A stretch of 64,000 bases of DNA. Source: Allorhizobium paknamense (GTDB lineage: Bacteria > Pseudomonadota > Alphaproteobacteria > Rhizobiales > Rhizobiaceae). The notes below the pieces were generated by a model. It was not told where the DNA came from. It saw nothing but the letters and a program-made list of their open reading frames with translations, and searched no databases. Numbering within the stretch: the first letter of the stretch is position 1; each line of letters begins with the position of its first letter. The stretch covers positions 310,001 to 374,000 of the forward strand of contig NZ_JAUSWH010000001.1 in assembly GCF_030815125.1 (NCBI RefSeq), read 5' to 3'. Both the position numbers and the translations under genes were made by a program. Of the stretch, positions 57,301 through 64,000 are shown piece after piece.

Positions 57301-57539
57301 GCCTGAACCTCCGCCAGCACCTGCCCGGCCATCACCGGCTCATTATCATCCACCTGGAAGGCGACAGCCGTGCCGGAGACATCCGCCCGGATTTCATGGA
57401 AGGTCTTCATCACTTCGATCAGGCCGATCACCTCGCCAGCCGCAACCGTTTCGCCATCGGCCTTGAAGGGCGCGGCATCCGGCGACGGCTTGCGATAAAA
57501 AGTGCCCGGCAAAGGGGATTTGATCTCCAGCGTGCTCAT
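57297..57539 (-). CDS. accB: Biotin carboxyl carrier protein of the pxp cluster
   Basis: An 80-residue lone biotinyl domain. The biotin lysine sits in IEVMKTFHEI, with Val in place of the usual Ala of EAMKM. SPLPGTFYRKPSP and GQVLAEVQA match AccB-type carriers, but the long N-terminal linker of fatty-acid AccB is missing. It overlaps accC by 4 bases and would be modified by BirA. Confidence 0.92.
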   Translation of the reverse strand: MSTLEIKSPLPGTFYRKPSPDAAPFKADGETVAAGEVIGLIEVMKTFHEIRADVSGTAVAFQVDDNEPVMAGQVLAEVQA

Positions 57540-57563
57540 GCTGTTCTCCGCTTTTGTGGTTAT

Positions 57564-57668
57564 TGAGAGCGCCTTTCGATATGACTGAATCAGACCGGCG
57601 CTTTAATTATTTGCTTTTGAAGCATAATCTTGGTCGTGCTCGTTCCACTCCGGTCGAATTATGCTCTC
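57564..57668. repeat. Dispersed palindromic repeat, family 1 (copy b)
   Basis: TGAGAGCGCC to GGCGCTTTAA, then AAGCATAATC to GAATTATGCTCTCAG, the mirror of the copy at 325-429. The right edge supplies the last codons and TAA stop of pxpA (AGA-GCA-TAA). Confidence 0.75.
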
Positions 57669-58435
57669 AGAATTTCGGAAATCGGCGCGATGCGAATGCC
57701 CTCGGCCAGCAGCCCGGCCCGCATCTGCCTGACGATGTCCAGCGCTCCGAGCGTATCGGAGTGGAAACAGATCGTCTCGAAGGGAATGTCGATATCCCGG
57801 CCGGTCACGGTCGTGACCTTGCCTTCGCGGCAGGCCCGCACCACCTTGCGCGCCAGGGCGGCAGGGTCGGGCCTGCCGGCATCGCGGGTGAAGACGATGG
57901 AGCCGCTTTCGTCATAATCTCGGTCGGCGTAAAATTCGCGGGCAACCGGCTGGCCCGCTTCCCGCGCCGCGCGCTCGGTGGCGGACCCGGCCATGCAGAA
58001 CACATAGGCATTGGGGGCGACCGCCCGCATATAATCGATGAAGATCTGCGCGAACTCGTTATTGACGGCCATTTCCATATAAAGCGCCCCATGCGGCTTT
58101 ACATGCTGGAGGCTTGCCCCATGACGGCGGGCAAATTCGCGAATGGCGCCTACCTGATAGACGATGTCGTTCACCAGTTCCCGCGCCGTGCCCTGAATGC
58201 GGCGGCGACCGAAACCCTGCAAGTCGCGATAACCCGGATGGGCACCCACTCCCACCCCATGCGACACCGCCAGCCGCACCGTCTCATCCATCAGATTGGG
58301 ATCGCCTGCATGAAACCCGGCAGCGATATTGGCGGAACTGATCAGTTCCATCAGGGCGCTATCCTGGGTATCGCCTACATGCCAGCGCCCGAAAGCTTCA
58401 CCCATGTCGCAATTGATATCGACTATCTCTTTCAC
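57659..58435 (-). CDS. pxpA: 5-oxoprolinase subunit PxpA (LamB/YcsF family)
   Basis: A 258-residue LamB/YcsF family protein. [38 protein letters not shown] and VKPHGALY are the metal-binding and family motifs. In E. coli and B. subtilis PxpA with PxpB and PxpC opens 5-oxoproline to glutamate at the cost of ATP. It is the first gene of the cluster, divergent from the LysR gene. Its C-terminal residues LRA and stop come from a palindromic repeat. Confidence 0.93.
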   Translation of the reverse strand: MKEIVDINCDMGEAFGRWHVGDTQDSALMELISSANIAAGFHAGDPNLMDETVRLAVSHGVGVGAHPGYRDLQGFGRRRIQGTARELVNDIVYQVGAIREFARRHGASLQHVKPHGALYMEMAVNNEFAQIFIDYMRAVAPNAYVFCMAGSATERAAREAGQPVAREFYADRDYDESGSIVFTRDAGRPDPAALARKVVRACREGKVTTVTGRDIDIPFETICFHSDTLGALDIVRQMRAGLLAEGIRIAPISEILRA

Positions 58436-58580
58436 TGAAATGTCCCACCTGCCTGTTATTTACCCAATCAGAGGGTCTGCTTGCGATATGGGCAGAGACT
58501 AGGAAAGATTTTTTCATTTGAAAAATACTGTTTTTTGAAGATCAATATCAAAAAAACAGATACAGGAAGAGATCCTTTCC
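58436..58580. promoter_or_regulatory. Divergent pxpA-lysR control region
   Basis: Two inverted repeats are seen: TTTTTCA-TT-TGAAAAA (58510-58525), which fits a LysR-type T-N11-A site, and CTGTTTTTTGA/TCAAAAAAACAG (58528-58559, 9-base spacer). The second ends 21 bases before the LysR ATG and could serve autoregulation. Confidence 0.55.
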
Positions 58581-59480
58581 ATGGCGCTCAGCCTCAAGCA
58601 ACTTCGCTATTTTGTCGCCACGGCGGAGGCGGGACAGGTCTCGCAGGCGGCGGTCAATCTCGCCATTTCGCAGTCGGCGGTGACCACGGCCATCAAGGAC
58701 ATGGAGGAAACCGTCGGCGCGGCGCTTTTCGAGCGCGCGGCTCACGGAATGGATCTCACCATTGCCGGGCGGCAATTGCTGTCCCAGGCCTATGACATCC
58801 TTCAGAAAGTGGAGGAAATGACCAAGCTTGCCCTGCCGGCAAGCGATGTTGAAGGCAGCCTGACCGTTGCGGCCAGCTATACGGTGATCGGCTATTTTCT
58901 GCCTCAGCATATGGAAAGGCTGCGGCGGCAGTTTCCCGGCATCACCATCAAGCTCTTCGAACTAAACCGCGAAAGCGTCGAGGAAGGCTTGCTGACCAAC
59001 CGCTACGACATCGCCGTGATGCTGACTTCGAACATTCTCAATTCGGAACTGACGACGGAAAAGCTTTTAAGCTCGGCGCGCAGGCTCTGGGTGCCCTCGC
59101 GCCACCGGCTGCTTTCCCTGCCCGCCATCGGCCTCAAGGATGTGGCGGAGGAAGATTACATCATGCTGACGGTGGATGAGGCCTCGCACACCTCGCTGAA
59201 ATACTGGAGCCAGACGCCCTATCTGCCGCGCATCACGCTCAGAACCTCTTCGGTAGAAGCCGTGCGATCCATGGTGGCCAATGGCCAGGGCGTGGCGGTT
59301 CTTTCGGATATGGTGCATCGCCCCTGGTCGCTGGAAGGGCGGCGGATCGAAACCATCAATCTCAGCGATCCGGTCCCCTCCATGGATGTCGGCCTTGCCT
59401 GGCGGCGCAATGTGGAGTTCAGCCCGGCCATGATGGCCTTCCGCTCCTATTTCCGCCGCGCGTTTCATTTGCCGGATTAG
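58581..59480 (+). CDS. LysR-type transcriptional regulator
   Basis: A 299-residue LysR family protein. The N-terminal winged helix (LKQLRYFVATAEAGQVSQAAVNL, SQSAVTTAIKDME) is followed by the two-lobed effector domain (about 90-295). It is divergent from the pxp cluster with inverted repeats between, so it probably controls that cluster and itself, with a substrate or product of the enzyme as ligand. AGGAAGAG precedes the ATG. The TAG stop is the first part of a palindromic repeat (TTAGAGCATTTCC). Confidence 0.93.
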   Translation: MALSLKQLRYFVATAEAGQVSQAAVNLAISQSAVTTAIKDMEETVGAALFERAAHGMDLTIAGRQLLSQAYDILQKVEEMTKLALPASDVEGSLTVAASYTVIGYFLPQHMERLRRQFPGITIKLFELNRESVEEGLLTNRYDIAVMLTSNILNSELTTEKLLSSARRLWVPSRHRLLSLPAIGLKDVAEEDYIMLTVDEASHTSLKYWSQTPYLPRITLRTSSVEAVRSMVANGQGVAVLSDMVHRPWSLEGRRIETINLSDPVPSMDVGLAWRRNVEFSPAMMAFRSYFRRAFHLPD

Positions 59481-59528
59481 AGCATTTCCAGGAAAAGTGG
59501 AATTCGGTTTTCCGTCCGGAAATGCGTC
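59479..59528. repeat. Palindromic repeat, family 2 (copy d)
   Basis: AGAGCATTTCCAGGAAAAGTGG and GGTTTTCCGTCCGGAAATGCGTC. It shares its first bases with the LysR stop codon, and an inverted copy follows at 59613-59660. Confidence 0.8.
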
Positions 59529-59534
59529 AAAACA

Positions 59535-59562
59535 AAAAACCCGGCACGAGGCCGGGCTTTTT
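59535..59562 (+). terminator. Intrinsic terminator of the LysR gene
   Basis: The stem CCCGGC/GCCGGG extended by A/T pairs across one mismatch, 5-base loop, then T residues. It lies about 55 bases after the stop codon, past the palindromic repeat. Confidence 0.75.
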
Positions 59563-59612
59563 GCAGATATTTATCCAGGATTGTCAGGAGAGAAGTGCGG
59601 CGGTTTGCTTTT

Positions 59613-59660
59613 ACACATTTCCGGAGGGAAAAGCGGTTTTCACTTTTCCTGGAAATGCTC
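59613..59660. repeat. Palindromic repeat, family 2 (copy e)
   Basis: ACACATTTCCGGAGGGAAAAG and TTCACTTTTCCTGGAAATGCTC, in opposite orientation to copy d. It lies just past the 3' end of hupB and may fold the end of that transcript. Confidence 0.8.
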
Positions 59661-59687
59661 CAGGGCCATCACTTCCTCCTCGATCCA

Positions 59688-59963
59688 TCAGCCGTTAACG
59701 GCGTCCTTCAGGCCCTTGCCGGCAGTGAACTTCGGCACGTTGCGCGCCGGAATGTCCACTTCAGCACCCGTCGACGGGTTACGGCCCTTGGAGGCTTCGC
59801 GGCGCGATACCGTGAAGGCACCGAAACCGGCCAAGCGTACATCACCGCCATTCTTCAGCTCAGCCTGTACCGTGTCGAAAACGGCATCGACCGCAGACGC
59901 GGCATCAGCCTTGGTCAGGCCGGCTTTTTCAGCGACTGCGGATACGAGTTCAGTCTTATTCAT
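59688..59963 (-). CDS. hupB: DNA-binding protein HU
   Basis: A 91-residue histone-like protein that bends and compacts DNA. MNKTELVSAVAEKAGL is the dimerisation start, and GFGAFTVSRREASKGRNPSTG is the beta-arm with the conserved RNP. AAAGGGTGG precedes the ATG. The gene follows lon, as in many proteobacteria, but a terminator separates them. Confidence 0.97.
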   Translation of the reverse strand: MNKTELVSAVAEKAGLTKADAASAVDAVFDTVQAELKNGGDVRLAGFGAFTVSRREASKGRNPSTGAEVDIPARNVPKFTAGKGLKDAVNG

Positions 59964-60096
59964 GTTTCCACCCTTTCTGTATGGCATGAAACGACTCAAA
60001 AACGTCAAACCGGGAGAACCTCGTCGATCCACCGGCCCGTCACAAGCCAAAAGCACCTGTATTGCCTGAAAAACAAGGGTTCTCAGCGCATTTACA

Positions 60097-60126
60097 CAAA
60101 AAAAGGGCTGGCAAAAGCGCCAGCCC
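60097..60126 (-). terminator. Intrinsic terminator of lon
   Basis: GGGCTGGC / GCCAGCCC stem with a 6-base loop followed leftward by a T run (eight A on the + strand), about 45 bases after the lon stop. Confidence 0.88.
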
Positions 60127-60170
60127 CTTGGGTTTTTGAGGATTTAAGGCAGGCATGAGGCCAAATGGCC

Positions 60171-62591
<2,421 letters not shown>

Positions 62592-63007
62592 TCCAGTTCC
62601 TTTCATCGTCCCGTTGCCGGGACCCAAATCCGCGCTATCAAAGCCGCGGGGGACATGGTCCTGTCTCTTCCTAGAAGTGGAGAGAGAAGAGGTACAATTC
62701 AAGCCCGAAATCGTTCACATGCCCCTCAGAGACCAGGCGGCGCGAGGTGGAAACACCTGCGGCAACGCCGGGATCTTTCCGTGGGCCAATTTCATGATGC
62801 ATGCCGAAGCCTACGCCACACTGGAGAGACAAAAGGCGATTCTTCGGCATCACGGCATTTGCCGATCCTATCGCCATTCAACGGCTGGCGCAAATAGGCC
62901 GAAAGCGCGTGTGATCAGGAAAATCACAGGGGAAACGACGGTTTGCACATTGCAGAAATCAAGAAGCCCGCACAAGGCGGGCTTCTGATCGGTATTGATG
63001 CCGGTGA
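62592..63007. other. lon-clpX intergenic region
   Basis: No gene is supported; short open frames here lack ribosome sites. On the minus strand CTTGAA (62698-62703) followed at about 17 bases by CCACTTCT (62673-62680) loosely resembles a heat-shock promoter for lon. A hairpin past clpX lies at 62962-62986. Confidence 0.45.
62962..62986 (-). terminator. Hairpin after clpX
   Basis: A perfect 10-base stem (AGAAGCCCGC / GCGGGCTTCT, 5-base loop), 21 bases past the clpX stop. No long T run follows, so termination may be partial. Confidence 0.65.
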
Positions 63008-64000
63008 TCAGGCCGAAGCGTTGGCCTTTTCTTCCTGACGATCGGCGTAGATGTAAAGCGGACGGGACGCACCCTTCACCACCTCGTCGGAAATGACCAC
63101 TTCGCGCACGCCTTCGAGTTCCGGCAGTTCGAACATGGTATCCAGCAGGATCTTTTCCATGATCGAACGCAGACCACGGGCACCGGTCTTGCGGACGATG
63201 GCCTTGCGGGCAATCTCGCGCAGGGCGTCCTCGTGGAAGGTCAGTTCCACGTCTTCCATCTCGAACAGGCGCTGGTACTGCTTGACCAGGGCGTTCTTCG
63301 GCTCGGACAAGATCTGGATCAGAGCGTCCTCGTCCAGGTCTTCCAGCGTCGCCAGAACCGGCAGACGGCCGATGAATTCCGGGATAAGGCCGAACTTCAC
63401 CAGATCTTCCGGCTCCAGTTCACGCAGAACCTCACCGACGCGGCGATCATCCGGCGCTGCAACCGTCGCGGCAAAGCCGATCGAGGTCTTTTCGCCACGC
63501 GCGGAGATGATCTTGTCGAGACCGGCGAAGGCGCCACCGCAGATGAAGAGGATGTTGGTCGTGTCCACCTGCAGGAATTCCTGCTGCGGATGCTTGCGGC
63601 CACCTTGCGGCGGAACCGAAGCCACGGTGCCTTCCATGATCTTCAGCAAGGCCTGCTGCACGCCCTCGCCCGACACGTCGCGGGTGATGGACGGGTTGTC
63701 GGACTTGCGGCTGATCTTGTCCACTTCGTCGATATAGACGATGCCGCGCTGGGCGCGCTCGACATTATAGTCGGCAGCCTGCAGCAGCTTCAGGATGATA
63801 TTCTCGACGTCTTCACCGACATAACCGGCTTCCGTCAGCGTCGTCGCATCGGCCATGGTGAAGGGAACATCGATGATCCGGGCCAGCGTCTGGGCGAGAT
63901 AGGTCTTGCCGCAGCCGGTCGGGCCGACCAGCAGGATGTTCGACTTCGCAAGCTCGACATCGCCACCCTTGGAGGCATGTGCGAGGCGCTTGTAGTGGTT
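63008..64000 (-). CDS. clpX: ATP-dependent protease ATP-binding subunit ClpX, C-terminal part
   Basis: The frame is open to the right edge, giving 330 residues; the N-terminal zinc-binding domain lies outside. The AAA+ module shows Walker A GPTGCGKT, the pore segment AGYVGEDVE, Walker [11 protein letters not shown] and the [10 protein letters not shown] sensor region. ClpX unfolds proteins and feeds them to ClpP. An ATG at 63856 (MADATTL) is internal to the conserved sequence and is not the real start. Confidence 0.97.
   Translation of the reverse strand, partial: NHYKRLAHASKGGDVELAKSNILLVGPTGCGKTYLAQTLARIIDVPFTMADATTLTEAGYVGEDVENIILKLLQAADYNVERAQRGIVYIDEVDKISRKSDNPSITRDVSGEGVQQALLKIMEGTVASVPPQGGRKHPQQEFLQVDTTNILFICGGAFAGLDKIISARGEKTSIGFAATVAAPDDRRVGEVLRELEPEDLVKFGLIPEFIGRLPVLATLEDLDEDALIQILSEPKNALVKQYQRLFEMEDVELTFHEDALREIARKAIVRKTGARGLRSIMEKILLDTMFELPELEGVREVVISDEVVKGASRPLYIYADRQEEKANASA

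Noticed and set aside
55921-57539. accC/accB as the main acetyl-CoA carboxylase genes
   Set aside because: The carrier lacks the usual N-terminal part and the genes are coupled to pxpB/pxpC, so a separate carboxylase is more likely.

Overview
The window looks like a chromosomal core segment of a Rhizobiaceae alphaproteobacterium (Agrobacterium/Allorhizobium/Rhizobium group). The basis is GC-rich genes, alphaproteobacterial protein types (short ProS of about 440 residues, the PleD-DivK pair, DUF983, DUF1467, DUF3572, a 91-residue HU), a 14-gene complex I operon followed by birA, RNase J and methylmalonyl-CoA epimerase, and several families of rhizobial palindromic intergenic repeats. No phage, IS element or CRISPR array was seen.

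Layout. 1-6360: start of an unknown membrane protein, an AidB-type acyl-CoA dehydrogenase, then the + strand run pyrB, pyrC-like, plsY, dprA. 6313-14000: a small convergent gene, then topA, rnr, DUF983, an MFS transporter and rpmG. 14001-14904 is a gene-poor, partly AT-rich gap with large inverted repeats. 14905-22458: pleD and divK (-), then DUF3572, a HAD-like protein, dinB and an L,D-transpeptidase (+), and a 627-residue unknown protein (-). 22789-30107: dnaE, a 28-codon micro-ORF, lolD, lolC, proS (all -). 30498-30645: a probable small RNA placed like the rhizobial alpha-r9 (Smr9C) RNA. 30730-49777: DUF1467, mce, rnj, birA and the whole nuoA-N operon (-), including a helix-hairpin-helix gene and a 53-codon ORF coupled to nuoD. 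50015-50644: two identical tRNA-Asp genes and tRNA-Val. 51164-53974: a 936-residue unknown protein related to the 627-residue one. 54088-59480: a pxpA-accB-accC-pxpB-pxpC cluster with a divergent LysR gene. 59688-64000: hupB, lon and the 3' part of clpX (-).

Working together: the nuo genes make the proton-pumping NADH dehydrogenase; lolC/lolD make the lipoprotein-release ABC transporter; lon, clpX and hupB form a familiar protein-quality and chromatin neighbourhood. The pxp cluster combines biotin carboxylase, biotin carrier and the two KipI/KipA-type proteins that correspond to the carboxyltransferase half of urea carboxylase, so it may be a split biotin-dependent carboxylase feeding PxpA.

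Points most worth attention: (i) the two related, function-unknown proteins with AT-rich upstream regions, the larger with an internally duplicated module; (ii) the pxp/biotin enzyme cluster; (iii) a dihydroorotase homologue that has lost all the expected metal ligands; (iv) palindromic repeats that supply the stop codon of five genes; (v) short ORFs and a small RNA easily missed by gene callers. All homology statements are from reading the sequence; no database search was run.
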